Positions 54,695 through 63,445 of a stretch of DNA of 64,000 bases are shown here, piece after piece. Numbering within the stretch: the first letter of the stretch is position 1; every line of letters starts with the position of its first letter. The notes under the pieces are model-generated. The model saw only the letters and a list, made by a program, of their open reading frames with translations. It did not search any database and had not been told where the DNA came from. Source of the stretch: Bradyrhizobium prioriisuperbiae (GTDB lineage Bacteria; Pseudomonadota; Alphaproteobacteria; Rhizobiales; Xanthobacteraceae); the NCBI RefSeq assembly GCF_032397745.1, contig NZ_CP135921.1, positions 3,100,001-3,164,000 of the forward strand. Reading direction: 5' to 3'. The translations under genes were made by a program, and so were the position numbers.

Positions 54695-55735
54695 TCAGTC
54701 CTTCTCTTCTTCGACGGCGGGCGACGATAGCGAACGCACCATCAGCACCGGAATGATCAAAGTGAAGACGATGACCTCCTTGTAGTCGCTGGCGTAGAAC
54801 GACGACAACGCCTCGACGCAGCCGACCACAAGCGCCGCGATCGCGGTCACCGGATAACTGCCGAGCCCGCCGATGATGGCGGCGACAAAGCCCTTCAGCC
54901 CGATCAGGAAGCCGCTGTCGTAATAGATCGTGGTCATCGGCACGATCAGGATGCCCGACACCGCGCCGATCACCGCGGCCAGCAGGAAGGCGATCTGTCC
55001 GGACAGGGTGGTGCGGATGCCGACGAGGCGCGCGCCGAGGCGATTGACCGCGGTGGCGCGCAGCGCCTTGCCGTACAGCGTGTGGCCGAAGAACAGCCAC
55101 AGGGCGACAATCAGGACCAGTGCGATGCCGTAAACCGCGAGGTTCTGTCCGGTGATCCGCATCGGCCCGAGCGAGAACGCCACATCTGCGATCGGGGGCG
55201 CCCGCAGGCCCTCGGCACCGAAGAACACCAGCCCCAGGCCCTGCATGGCAAGATGCACGCCCACTGATGCGATCAGCAGCACCAGCACCGAGGCGTGGGC
55301 GATCGGCTGGTAAGCGATGCGATAGAGATAGAGCCCGATCGGGGCGACGATGACCAGCGACAGCAGGAAATTGACGGTCATGCCGTTCTGCCGTCCGGCG
55401 ACCAGCATGGCTAGGCCGAGGATCAAGAGCGGCAGCGCGACATTGATCGCAGCCGAGCGGGCGATTGACTGGATGCGCAGTGCTTTGCGGGCGACGAACA
55501 GGTCGAAACAAAATGCAATGATCCCCATCACCAGCGCGAGGCGCGCCGTGCCCGGCAGTTTCCCGGCCGACAGCGTCGCGTAGGTCAGTGCGCCATAGGT
55601 GATGAATTCGCCCTGCGGGATCAGGATCACCCGGGTGACCGCGAACACCAGCACCAGCCCCAGGCCGAGCAGGGCGTAGATCGCGCCATTGGTGATGCCG
55701 TCCTGAAGCAGGAACAGCAGAATTGTGCTATCCAA
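54695..55735 (-). CDS. ABC transporter permease, LivH type (Cou system)
   Basis: 346 residues with eight or nine helices. LivH features: LLQDGITNGAIYALLGLGLV, VFAVTRVILIPQGEFITYGA, and the coupling loop KALRATAVNRLGARLVGIRT. Longer than typical LivH (about 290-300). The start codon is TTG, with GAGGGGG ten bases before it. First gene of the three-gene importer operon, divergent from the MarR regulator. Its leader contains a hairpin and a 17-bp tandem repeat array. Confidence 0.88.
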   Translation of the reverse strand: MDSTILLFLLQDGITNGAIYALLGLGLVLVFAVTRVILIPQGEFITYGALTYATLSAGKLPGTARLALVMGIIAFCFDLFVARKALRIQSIARSAAINVALPLLILGLAMLVAGRQNGMTVNFLLSLVIVAPIGLYLYRIAYQPIAHASVLVLLIASVGVHLAMQGLGLVFFGAEGLRAPPIADVAFSLGPMRITGQNLAVYGIALVLIVALWLFFGHTLYGKALRATAVNRLGARLVGIRTTLSGQIAFLLAAVIGAVSGILIVPMTTIYYDSGFLIGLKGFVAAIIGGLGSYPVTAIAALVVGCVEALSSFYASDYKEVIVFTLIIPVLMVRSLSSPAVEEEKD

Positions 55736-55755
55736 GGTTGTGCATCCCCCTCGAG

Positions 55756-55784
55756 CACCGGCGCGTGCAGAGTGTGCGCCGGTG
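55756..55784 (-). promoter_or_regulatory. Leader hairpin upstream of the importer operon
   Basis: A 9-bp perfect stem (55756-55764 with 55776-55784, CACCGGCGC/GCGCCGGTG) with an 11-base loop, ending 21 bases before the TTG start. It lacks a T-run, so it is more likely an mRNA structure than a terminator. Confidence 0.5.
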
Positions 55785-55790
55785 TGACCG

Positions 55791-55861
55791 TGTCTTCAGC
55801 AGCGATATGTCTTCAGCGGTGATATGTCATCAACAGTGAAATAAAGTCATATGCAGTGATA
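55791..55861. repeat. 17-bp tandem repeat array between couR and the importer operon
   Basis: TGTCTTCAGCAGCGATA (55791), TGTCTTCAGCGGTGATA (55808), TGTCATCAACAGTGAAA (55825), and after 3 bp AGTCATATGCAGTGATA (55845). About 1.6 helical turns per unit, placed where the operon's promoter or leader should be. Confidence 0.75.
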
Positions 55862-55889
55862 AAGTCAGGAGCGGTTGTTTGCCGCTTCA

Positions 55890-55932
55890 GTTATTTGATA
55901 TACTCCATAACAATTATTAGATATAACTACAA
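55890..55932. promoter_or_regulatory. AT-rich candidate operator/promoter of couR
   Basis: GTTAT (55890-55894) and ATAAC (55907-55911) form inverted arms around GATATAC, followed by TTAGATATAACTA. Similar words occur before couA, as expected for sites bound by one MarR-family dimer. Confidence 0.45.
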
Positions 55933-56013
55933 GTGGGTCTGGCTGCGAGCGCCGGTCGCGACCCGGTCCGGCAGATCGCTGCGATTTCAACGAGATATTT
56001 TGCGGGTCCCCTC

Positions 56014-56538
56014 ATGGCCGTTTCCAGGACAGCAGCTTCTCCCGGCGCCAAGCCGGCCGCAATTCGCAAGACGCCGGCGCCCAAAGCGGCCGCCGATGTG
56101 GAGGCGGCGCCGCTCGTGCTTGGCGAACTGTCCGAGCTGCTCGGCTATCAGTTCAAGCGGGCGCAGCTGCGGATTTTCGAGGACTTCATCCGTTGCGTCG
56201 AGCCGCTGCATCTGACGCCGGCGCAATTCTCGGTGCTGATCATGCTGGAGAAGAACCCGGGCCGCAATCAGACCGAAATCGCCACCACGCTCGGCATCCT
56301 CAGGCCGAATTTCGTCTCGATGCTGGACGCCCTGGAGAGCCGCGAGTTGTGCGCGCGGGTACGCTCCACCGAGGACCGCCGCTCGCACATCGTGCAACTG
56401 ACCGACAAGGGCCGCTCCATCCTGGCCCGCGCCAAGCGGCTGGTTGCAACCAAGCATGAAGCCCGGCTCAACGCCTTGCTCGGCGAAGCCGACCGCGCGG
56501 CGCTGCTGCAGATGCTGGACAAGCTCGCGAAATTTTAG
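56014..56538 (+). CDS. couR: MarR family regulator (CouR-like)
   Basis: 174 residues from the ATG at 56014; an in-frame start at 55933 is possible but lies in the AT-rich control region. A basic Ala/Pro-rich N-terminus (1-33) precedes the MarR fold: LHLTPAQFSVLIMLEKNPGR, TEIATTLGILRPNFVSMLDA (recognition helix) and RVRSTEDRRSHIVQLTDKGR (wing). Placement next to a Cou-type locus and divergence from the importer operon suggest it represses these genes and is released by a hydroxycinnamoyl-CoA. Confidence 0.83.
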   Translation: MAVSRTAASPGAKPAAIRKTPAPKAAADVEAAPLVLGELSELLGYQFKRAQLRIFEDFIRCVEPLHLTPAQFSVLIMLEKNPGRNQTEIATTLGILRPNFVSMLDALESRELCARVRSTEDRRSHIVQLTDKGRSILARAKRLVATKHEARLNALLGEADRAALLQMLDKLAKF

Positions 56539-56559
56539 GGTAAGCCGTCTCCGCAAGAC

Positions 56560-57840
56560 CTAGTCGACCAGAATCACCCGCACGTCATTGACGTTGGTCA
56601 GGGTCGGGCCGGTGATCAGCAGGTCCCCGGTTTTCTCAAAAAAGCCGGTGGCGTCGTTGTTCAGGAGATAGCCGGCCGGATCGAGCCCGAGGGATCGCAT
56701 CTTGTCGAACGTTGTCTGGTCGATCATGGCGCCGGCCGGATCGGTCGGCGACCCGGCACCGCCGTCGGCGCCATCGGTGTCGGCCGCGATGGCGGCGATG
56801 TTCGGGGTGGTGGCGAGCTTCGCCGCCAGCGCCAAGGCATATTCCTGGTTGGGGCCGCCGCGGCCGTTGCCCGTCACCGTGACGGTGAGCTCGCCGCCGG
56901 ACAGGATGGCGAGGCGCCGGCCCTCGGCGCGCGCCTTCAGCGCCATCTCCGCATGGTCGGCGGCCACGGTGCGCGCCTCGCCCTCGAGATCGGCGCCGAG
57001 GTCGATGACTTCATAGCCGGCCTGCTTCGCGGTCAGCGCCGCGGCGTCGATGGAGTCGCGGGGACGGCCGATCAGCTTGAAGCTGGTGTGCGCGAAAATC
57101 GGATCGTCGGGCTTGCAGCTTTCATTGCGCGGGTCATCCAGCGCGCGGCGCACCGCGTCGTCGACGGTCAGATTGTAGCGCGCAATGAGGGCACGGGCGT
57201 CCGCCAGCGTCGTTGCATCGGGCACCGTCGGCCCGGACGCGATCACAGCGGGATCGTCATGGGGCACGTCGGAAATGCCGAGTGTAATGATTTGCGCCGG
57301 GTACGCGGCGCGGGCGAGGCGGCCGCCCTTGATGCGGGAGAGATGCTTGCGGACCGTGTTCATGTCGCCGATCGGCGCGCCTGAGCGCAGCAGCGCCTTG
57401 TTGACCTGCTGCTTCTGGGCGAACGAGACGCCCTCGACCGGGGCGACCCAGTTTGCCGAACCGCCACCGGAAATCAGCACCAGCACCAGGTCGTCGGCGG
57501 TCGCGGTGGCGGCGAGCTTCAGGGTCTCGTCGGCGGCTTTCAAGCCGGCCTCGTCGGGGACAGGATGGCCGGCCTCGATCACCTTGATGCGCCGGGTCGG
57601 AACGCCATGGCCATGCCGGGTGGTGGCGAGGCCCGACAGCCGTGCCGGGTCGAGCCCGAGCCGGTCGAGATAGTGGACTTCCGCGGCGGCGGCCAAAGCG
57701 GCGGCGGCCTTGCCGGCGGCGAGGCAGATCACGCGGCCCTTTGGAGCAGCGGGCAGATGTTGCGCCAGCACGCGGTCCGGATGGGCGGCGGCGACGGCGG
57801 AATCGAAAATCGAACGGAGCAGGGGGCGATGGTCGGTCAT
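56560..57840 (-). CDS. Glycerate 2-kinase / hydroxypyruvate reductase family (MOFRL, DUF4147)
   Basis: 426 residues from ATG 57840. The N-terminal DUF4147 domain has VICLAAGKAAAALA, ATTRHGHGVP, EAGHPVPDEA and LVLISGGGSANWVAPVEG; the C-terminal MOFRL domain has GGELTVTVTGNGRGGPNQEY and ADTDGADGGAGSPTDPAGA. It phosphorylates D-glycerate to 2-phosphoglycerate; older names are TtuD/GckA. Ends 21 bp from the convergent couR. It does not obviously belong to the coumarate pathway. Confidence 0.92.
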   Translation of the reverse strand: MTDHRPLLRSIFDSAVAAAHPDRVLAQHLPAAPKGRVICLAAGKAAAALAAAAEVHYLDRLGLDPARLSGLATTRHGHGVPTRRIKVIEAGHPVPDEAGLKAADETLKLAATATADDLVLVLISGGGSANWVAPVEGVSFAQKQQVNKALLRSGAPIGDMNTVRKHLSRIKGGRLARAAYPAQIITLGISDVPHDDPAVIASGPTVPDATTLADARALIARYNLTVDDAVRRALDDPRNESCKPDDPIFAHTSFKLIGRPRDSIDAAALTAKQAGYEVIDLGADLEGEARTVAADHAEMALKARAEGRRLAILSGGELTVTVTGNGRGGPNQEYALALAAKLATTPNIAAIAADTDGADGGAGSPTDPAGAMIDQTTFDKMRSLGLDPAGYLLNNDATGFFEKTGDLLITGPTLTNVNDVRVILVD

Positions 57841-58123
57841 TCTCGGTGCATATTCCTCGGGCCGCGTCTTTCGCAAGACGCGGGGTGACAACGGTATCCA
57901 TCCTGTTCCGGAGCGAAAACGCGAGGCGCGCTTTCCTTAGGCTTCCCGTTCAAATCATTGGATTTTTTGGCGCAGTCAAGGGCGCAGTGGGGATCAATAG
58001 CAGCATTTCCTGCTTTTCAACAGGGTCGCGTTGTCAGGCCAATTGGAAGGTGTTTCGCGAACGATCAAAAAAAGCCCCTCGGCAACGGGTGGTTGCCGAG
58101 GGCTGGCATTCAAGACGGTCCGG
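57841..58123. other. 283-bp intergenic region
   Basis: Upstream of the glycerate kinase and downstream of the second Liv-type binding protein. It holds the terminator at 58066-58104 and presumably the kinase promoter. No other structure was recognised. Confidence 0.4.
58066..58104 (-). terminator. Terminator after the distal Liv-type binding protein
   Basis: An 11-bp perfect stem (58076-58086 with 58092-58102, CCCTCGGCAAC/GTTGCCGAGGG). Read on the minus strand it ends in a run of seven T. Confidence 0.85.
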
Positions 58124-59353
58124 CTAGCCGCCGGTCTCACCGCTGATCACGGGCCCGAACAGCTCCCATTTCTCGCCCTTGATCTTCTGCAGTTGCACCT
58201 GCTCGATCGGTGCAAAGTCGGTGGGGCTGGTGTTGATGGTGATGCCGGGCAGCAGGTTGGTGGTCCGGAAGCCCTTCAGGCTGGCGGCCTGCTTCATCAC
58301 ATTCTCGCGCGTGAGGTTGTCGCCGCACTGCTTCAGCACCTGCACCAGGGTCTGGGCGACATTGTAGCCGACCATGACCGAGGCGTCGGCGCGATTGCCC
58401 TCGGGGAAATCCTTGGCCAGGAAATCGTCGAAGGTCTTCATGCCGGGATCGTCCTTCCATTGCGGATCGAGCGGATCCTGCAGATAGGCGACCGAGATGA
58501 TGTCCTGCGCGTTCTCGAAGCCGGCCGGCTTGATCACGCTGCCGATCGAGGCGCTGACGTTGTTGAGGAAGTGCAGCGGCTTCCATCCGAGCTCGCCGAC
58601 CTTCTTGATCGCCTGCGCCGCGAACTTCGGCGTGGTGATGTTGACGAACACGTCGGCATTGAGCGACTTCAGCTTGACGATGTGCGAGTCGATGGTCGGC
58701 TCGGACACTTCATAGGGCTCCTCGATGATGATCATCGACGCGGCCTTGGCGCCGAGGCCGTCCTTCAGTCCCTTCAGGTAATCCTTGCCGTAATCGTCAT
58801 TCTGGTAGAGCACGGCGATCTTGGCGTTCGGCTTTTCCTTCAGCAGATATTTTGCGTAGATCCGCGTCTCGGCCTGGTAGTTGGGCTGCCAGCCCATGGT
58901 CCAGGGAAATTCCTTCGGATCGTTCCATTTGGTCGCGCCGGTGGCCACGAACAATTGCGGCACCTTTTTCGCGTTCATGTATTTCTGGATCGCGGTGTTC
59001 GACGGCGTGCCCAGGGAATTGAACACGATGAGGGTCTCATCGCTTTCCACCAGCTTGCGCGCCTGCTCCACCGCCTTGGGCGGGCTGTAGGCATCGTCAT
59101 AGGAAATGAAGTTGATCTTGCGGCCGTTGATGCCGCCGGAGGCATTGATCTTGCGGAAGTAGGCCTCTTCGGTTTTCCCGATCACGCCGTAGGCGGAGGC
59201 CGGTCCGCTGTAGGGCATGATGTTGCCGATCTTGATTTCGGTATCGGTGGCGCCGGTGTCGTATTTCTTCTGGGCAAATGCGCCGCTGCTGCTCGCAGCG
59301 ATCACGGCAAAAGCGGTCGAAAGCACCGCCAGTCGTCGGGTGACGAAAGACAT
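58124..59353 (-). CDS. Liv-type ABC substrate-binding protein (tandem copy 2)
   Basis: 409 residues, signal peptide ending near SSSGAFAQ. Mature part: KKYDTGATDTEIKIGNIMPY, SGPASAYGVIGKTEEAYFRK, INFISYDDAYSPPKAVEQAR, and VPQLFVATGATKWNDPKEFP. Close paralogue of the adjacent binding protein. Branched-chain-amino-acid family, but many members of this subgroup take aromatic or other carboxylates. It is separated from copy 1 by a terminator and about 185 bp, so it may be transcribed on its own. Confidence 0.9.
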   Translation of the reverse strand: MSFVTRRLAVLSTAFAVIAASSSGAFAQKKYDTGATDTEIKIGNIMPYSGPASAYGVIGKTEEAYFRKINASGGINGRKINFISYDDAYSPPKAVEQARKLVESDETLIVFNSLGTPSNTAIQKYMNAKKVPQLFVATGATKWNDPKEFPWTMGWQPNYQAETRIYAKYLLKEKPNAKIAVLYQNDDYGKDYLKGLKDGLGAKAASMIIIEEPYEVSEPTIDSHIVKLKSLNADVFVNITTPKFAAQAIKKVGELGWKPLHFLNNVSASIGSVIKPAGFENAQDIISVAYLQDPLDPQWKDDPGMKTFDDFLAKDFPEGNRADASVMVGYNVAQTLVQVLKQCGDNLTRENVMKQAASLKGFRTTNLLPGITINTSPTDFAPIEQVQLQKIKGEKWELFGPVISGETGG

Positions 59354-59455
59354 TCAGTTTCTCCCTTTTTGTTTTGGTCGATGTGTCTTTTTGGTTGTTT
59401 TTGGAAACCTCTGCGGGTCTCGCGTCGACATTGAATACCGTTTACCGGGGGTCTT

Positions 59456-59494
59456 CAAGAAAAAGCCCCCGGCGACAAGGTCGCAGGGGGCCTG
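59456..59494 (-). terminator. Terminator after the proximal Liv-type binding protein
   Basis: Stem GCCCCC/GGGGGC (59465-59470 with 59486-59491) extended by GCGAC/GTCGC. On the minus strand a T-run follows. It lies between the two binding-protein genes. Confidence 0.8.
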
Positions 59495-59538
59495 AACTTT
59501 AGTCAGCCGACGTCGCCGACGGCTGCAACCGGAAGCTG

Positions 59539-60765
59539 CTACCCGCCGACTTCGCCGTTGATGATCGGGCCGAACAGATCCCACTTCTCGCCCTTGAACT
59601 TCGCCATCTGCAGCTGCTCGATCGGATAGAAGTCGGTGGCGCTGGTGTTGATCTTGACGCCCGGCAGCAGGGTGTCCAGCGTGAAGTCCTTCAGGCTGGC
59701 GGCCTGCTTCATGATGTTCTCGCGGGTCAGGTTGTCACCGGCCTGCTTGAGCACCTGCACCACGGTCTGCGCCTGGCCGTAGCCATAGACCACCGAGGCA
59801 TCGGTCCGGTTGGCATCGGGCGCATATTTGGCCAGGAAAGCATAGAATTTCTTCATGCCTTCGTCATTGTCCCACTGCGAATCCGCGCCGTCCTTGGCGT
59901 AAGCAGCGGTAAGCATGTCCTGTGCGTTTTCGAAACCGGCCGGCTTCAGCACGCTGCCCACGGATGCGCCGACGTTGCTCTGCACATAGGTCGGCTTCCA
60001 GCCGAGCTCGGCGACCTTCTTGATGGCCTGAGCGGAGAATTTCGGCGTGGTGAGGCTCATGAAGGTGTCGGCGCCGGTCGCCTTCAGCTTGACGATGTGG
60101 GAGTCGATGGTCGGCTCGGACACTTCATAGCTGTCTTCGGCGATGATCATCGACGCGGCCTTGGCGCCGAGGCCGTCCTTGATGCCCTTCAGCAGGTCTT
60201 TGCCGAAGTCGTCGTTCTGATACATGATCGCGATCTTGGCGTCGGGCTTCGTGCTCAGCAGATACTTGGCATAGATGCGGCCTTCGCTCTGGTACGCCGG
60301 CTGCCAGCCCATGGTCCAGGGGAAGTCCTTCGATTCGCCGAACTTGGTGGCGCCGGTGGCCACGAACAACTGCGGCACCTTCTTCGCATTCATGTATTTC
60401 TGGATCGCCGAATTCGACGGCGTGCCGAGCGGGCCGAACACGAACAGCACCTCGTCGCTTTCCACCAGCTTGCGGGCCTGCTCCACCGCCTTGGGCGGGC
60501 TGTAGCCGTCGTCATAGCTGGTGAAATTGATCTTGCGGCCGTTGATGCCGCCCTGTTCGTTGATCATGTTGAAATAGGCGGCTTCCATCTTGCCGATCAC
60601 GCCATAGGCCGAAGCGGGGCCGCTGTAGGGCATGATGTTGCCGATCTTGATCTCGGTATCGGATGCGCCGGTGTCGTATTTCTTTTGCGCGAGGGCTGCG
60701 CCGTTGCTGAGCGCCAGGGCGGCGATTGCTGCCGACAGGCCAATGAGGGTGGTACGCGTGGTCAT
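59539..60765 (-). CDS. Liv-type ABC substrate-binding protein (tandem copy 1)
   Basis: 408 residues, signal peptide ending near SNGAALAQ. Mature start KKYDTGASDTEIKIGNIMPY is almost identical to copy 2, and long stretches such as KYMNAKKVPQLFVATGATK match exactly. Differences accumulate in the second half (for example FYAFLAKYAPDANRTDASVV against FDDFLAKDFPEGNRADASVM), so ligand range may differ. It follows livM by 51 bp and is the binding protein directly linked to the operon. Confidence 0.92.
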   Translation of the reverse strand: MTTRTTLIGLSAAIAALALSNGAALAQKKYDTGASDTEIKIGNIMPYSGPASAYGVIGKMEAAYFNMINEQGGINGRKINFTSYDDGYSPPKAVEQARKLVESDEVLFVFGPLGTPSNSAIQKYMNAKKVPQLFVATGATKFGESKDFPWTMGWQPAYQSEGRIYAKYLLSTKPDAKIAIMYQNDDFGKDLLKGIKDGLGAKAASMIIAEDSYEVSEPTIDSHIVKLKATGADTFMSLTTPKFSAQAIKKVAELGWKPTYVQSNVGASVGSVLKPAGFENAQDMLTAAYAKDGADSQWDNDEGMKKFYAFLAKYAPDANRTDASVVYGYGQAQTVVQVLKQAGDNLTRENIMKQAASLKDFTLDTLLPGVKINTSATDFYPIEQLQMAKFKGEKWDLFGPIINGEVGG

Positions 60766-60816
60766 GGTCGAAAAAGCTCCTTCTTGGTGGGTGTCTTGAG
60801 TCGGTCTTTTTTGCGG

Positions 60817-61839
60817 TCAGCTTTTTGAGCCGACCAGTTTCTTGAAAAGGGCCTCTGCAGTGTAGGCCACCTGGCGTGCCCCGTGCGGGACGACGAAGAT
60901 GATGATGATCAGCAGCACGCCGAACACGGCGCCCGACAGGCCCTTGGAGATGCTCTCGGCAATGTTCGGCACGAACACGATGAAGGCCGCGCCCGCCAGC
61001 GATCCCGGCAGCCAGCCGACACCGCCGACCACCATGCCGAGGAAGATCGCGATCGCCAGCGTAATGGTGTAGCCGTCCGGCGCCACGAACTGCACCACGA
61101 TGGCGCCGAGCGCGCCGGCGATGCCGGTGAAGGCCGCGCTGATGCCGAACGCCAGCGTCTTGTAGAGCGACAGGTTGACGCCCAGCGCCGACGCCGCGAT
61201 CTGGTTGTCGCGGATCGCCATCATCGCGCGGCCGGAACGCGAATTCAGCAGATTGACGGAGGCGATGTAGATCAAAAGCCCCACAGCCAGGGTGAAGTAA
61301 TACAGCCACATGTCCTGCGACATCGGCAGGCCGAACGGCGCGTCCGGCTTGGTGATGACCAGGCCCTGTACGCCGCCGGTCCAGTGCTCGAACACGCCGA
61401 GCTTGAGCATCTGCGGCATGGCGGTGGCCAGCGCGAACGTCGCCAATGCCAGATAGACGCCGCTGAGCCGCAGCGCCGGCAATCCGAACAGGAAGCCGAA
61501 GATGAAGCAGACCAGGCCCGAGACCGGCAGCGTCAGCACATAGTTGATGCCGGCGTGCTCCATCAGGATCGCCGAGGTGTAGGCGCCGAGTGCGTAGAAC
61601 GCGCTCTGGCCCAGCGAGAATTGCCCGCTGCCGCCGGTCAGGAGATTGAGTGCGATGATTGCGATCGCATAAACCAGCAGCATGGTCAGCTGGAAGATCA
61701 CGAAATTCTTCACGAACAGCGGGATCAGCAGCATCAAGACCAGCATGATCAGCGATGCGCCGAGGCTCACCGTCATGGATTTTTTCGACGGCACGCTGAC
61801 GGCCGGGGCCTCGGTCACGGTTTCCTGGAGTGCGGTCAT
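60817..61839 (-). CDS. ABC transporter permease, LivM type
   Basis: 340 residues from the ATG at 61839; a TTG at 61845 overlapping the LivH stop is the alternative. Helices throughout, with LTGGSGQFSLGQSAFYALGA, RLSGVYLALATFALATAMPQ and the coupling segment NSRSGRAMMAIRDNQIAASA. C-terminal residues after 320 are short, with no ATPase fusion, unlike the Cou-type permease. Confidence 0.92.
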   Translation of the reverse strand: MTALQETVTEAPAVSVPSKKSMTVSLGASLIMLVLMLLIPLFVKNFVIFQLTMLLVYAIAIIALNLLTGGSGQFSLGQSAFYALGAYTSAILMEHAGINYVLTLPVSGLVCFIFGFLFGLPALRLSGVYLALATFALATAMPQMLKLGVFEHWTGGVQGLVITKPDAPFGLPMSQDMWLYYFTLAVGLLIYIASVNLLNSRSGRAMMAIRDNQIAASALGVNLSLYKTLAFGISAAFTGIAGALGAIVVQFVAPDGYTITLAIAIFLGMVVGGVGWLPGSLAGAAFIVFVPNIAESISKGLSGAVFGVLLIIIIFVVPHGARQVAYTAEALFKKLVGSKS

Positions 61840-61841
61840 GA

Positions 61842-62720
61842 TCAAACTCGCTGAACGACGGCACGGCCGAACAGGCCGTTGGGTTTAACGACAAGCACGG
61901 TAACGATCAGGGCCAGTGCGATCGGCAGCTTCAGTTCGTTGCCGACGCCGGGAATGTAGGTGCCGACCAGGTTCTCGAAGACGCCGACCAGGAAGCCGCC
62001 GATCACGGCGCCGAACGGGCTGGTGAGGCCGCCGAGCACCGCGGAGGCGAAGCCGTACAACAGCACGCCGCCCATCATGTTCGGTTCCAGGAACACGATC
62101 GGGGCGATCAGCATGCCGGCGATGGCGCCGATGGCGGACGCCATGCCCCATCCCAGCGCAATCATCCAGCCGACATTGATGCCGACCAGGCGGGCTGACT
62201 CAGGCAGCGAGGCAGCGGCGCGCATCGCCAGGCCAATCCGGGTGAAGCGGAAGAAGATGTAGAGCAGGATCAGCAGCACCACGGTGACGCCGATCATCCC
62301 GGCCTGGTGGGTCGAGATCAACTGGCTGCCGAGGAACGGCCGCGAGCCGAATGGCGAGGGGAACTGCTTGATGGTGAAGTCCCAGGTCAGGCCGGCGACG
62401 CTGTTGATGATGGCGAACAGCGCGATGAAGCCGGCGACGTGGGTCAGGATCGGGGCATTGGCCAGCGGCTTGAACAGCGACCGCTCGATGATGATGCCGC
62501 CGGCGAACGAGATCCCGAGCGTCAGCACGAAGGCGATCCAGTACGGCACCCCCCACTGGATCAGTTGCCAGGCGATGAAGGTCGAGAACATCGCCATTTC
62601 GCCTTGGGCGAAATTCAGGTGGTCGATGGCCTGATAGATCATCACGACAGCGAGCGCCATGCAGGCGTAGATCGCACCGGTCGCAATGCCAGCCAGGACC
62701 TGGTTGGTAAAAAGCTCCAT
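61842..62720 (-). CDS. ABC transporter permease, LivH type
   Basis: 292 residues, the usual LivH length. LivH pattern: VLAGIATGAIYACMALAVVM, IYQAIDHLNFAQGEMAMFST, FTRIGLAMRAAASLPESARL (coupling loop), and GFASAVLGGLTSPFGAVIGG. It begins 11 bp after livF ends and runs directly into livM. Confidence 0.92.
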   Translation of the reverse strand: MELFTNQVLAGIATGAIYACMALAVVMIYQAIDHLNFAQGEMAMFSTFIAWQLIQWGVPYWIAFVLTLGISFAGGIIIERSLFKPLANAPILTHVAGFIALFAIINSVAGLTWDFTIKQFPSPFGSRPFLGSQLISTHQAGMIGVTVVLLILLYIFFRFTRIGLAMRAAASLPESARLVGINVGWMIALGWGMASAIGAIAGMLIAPIVFLEPNMMGGVLLYGFASAVLGGLTSPFGAVIGGFLVGVFENLVGTYIPGVGNELKLPIALALIVTVLVVKPNGLFGRAVVQRV

Positions 62721-62731
62721 GGCCGGTCTCC

Positions 62732-63445
62732 TTAATATCCGAGATAGGATTTGCGGATGTCTTCGTTGTCGGCGATCTCTTTGGCGTCGCCCGACATCAC
62801 GATGCGCCCGGTCTCGATGACATAGGCCTGCTTGGCGATTTCGAGCGCCAACTGGGCGTTCTGCTCCACCACCAGAATGGTGACCTTGTCCTCGCGGTTG
62901 ATCTTGCCGAGGATACCGAACAGGTCGCGCACCACCAGCGGCGCGAGGCCGAACGAGGGCTCGTCGAGCAGCATCAGGCGCGGCCGCAGCATCAGCGCGC
63001 GGGCGACCGCGAGCATCTGCTGTTCGCCGCCGGACAGCGTGCCGGCCTGCTGGCTGGAGCGCTCCCTCAGCTTCGGGAAATGTCCGTACATCCGCTCGAT
63101 GTCGCCGGCGATCGCCTTGGTGTCGCTGCGGGTGATGGCGCCGAGCTGCAGGTTTTCCTCCACCGTCATGCGGGTGAAGGTGCCGCGGCCCTGCGGCACA
63201 TGCGCGATGCCGAGCTTGACGATGCTCTCCGTCGACTTGCCGGTCAGCGGCTTGCCTTCGAAACGGATGGTGCCGGTGGAGCGGATCATGTTGCAGATCG
63301 AGCGCAGTGTCGTGGTCTTGCCGGCGCCGTTGGCGCCGAGCAGGGTGGTCACGCTGCCCTCATTGAGGCTGAACTGCAGGCCGTGCAGCGCCTGCACCTG
63401 GCCGTAATAGGCGCGCAGGTCCTGGATATCGAGCATCGCACTCAT
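62732..63445 (-). CDS. ABC transporter ATP-binding protein, LivF type
   Basis: 237 residues. Walker A GANGAGKTT, signature LSGGEQQM, Walker B LMLLDEPSFGLAP, and the VTILVVEQNAQLALEIA H-loop region. Its ATG overlaps the livG stop (63442-63445). Confidence 0.93.
   Translation of the reverse strand: MSAMLDIQDLRAYYGQVQALHGLQFSLNEGSVTTLLGANGAGKTTTLRSICNMIRSTGTIRFEGKPLTGKSTESIVKLGIAHVPQGRGTFTRMTVEENLQLGAITRSDTKAIAGDIERMYGHFPKLRERSSQQAGTLSGGEQQMLAVARALMLRPRLMLLDEPSFGLAPLVVRDLFGILGKINREDKVTILVVEQNAQLALEIAKQAYVIETGRIVMSGDAKEIADNEDIRKSYLGY

Noticed and set aside
54690..55511. N-terminal extension of the permease-ATPase fusion by about 274 codons
   Set aside because: The extension overlaps the LivH-type permease in another frame and is Arg/Pro-rich; the LivM domain begins normally at the ATG at 54689.
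55791..55861. 17-bp tandem units considered as a CRISPR array
   Set aside because: Units are directly adjacent without spacers, too short, and no cas genes are near.
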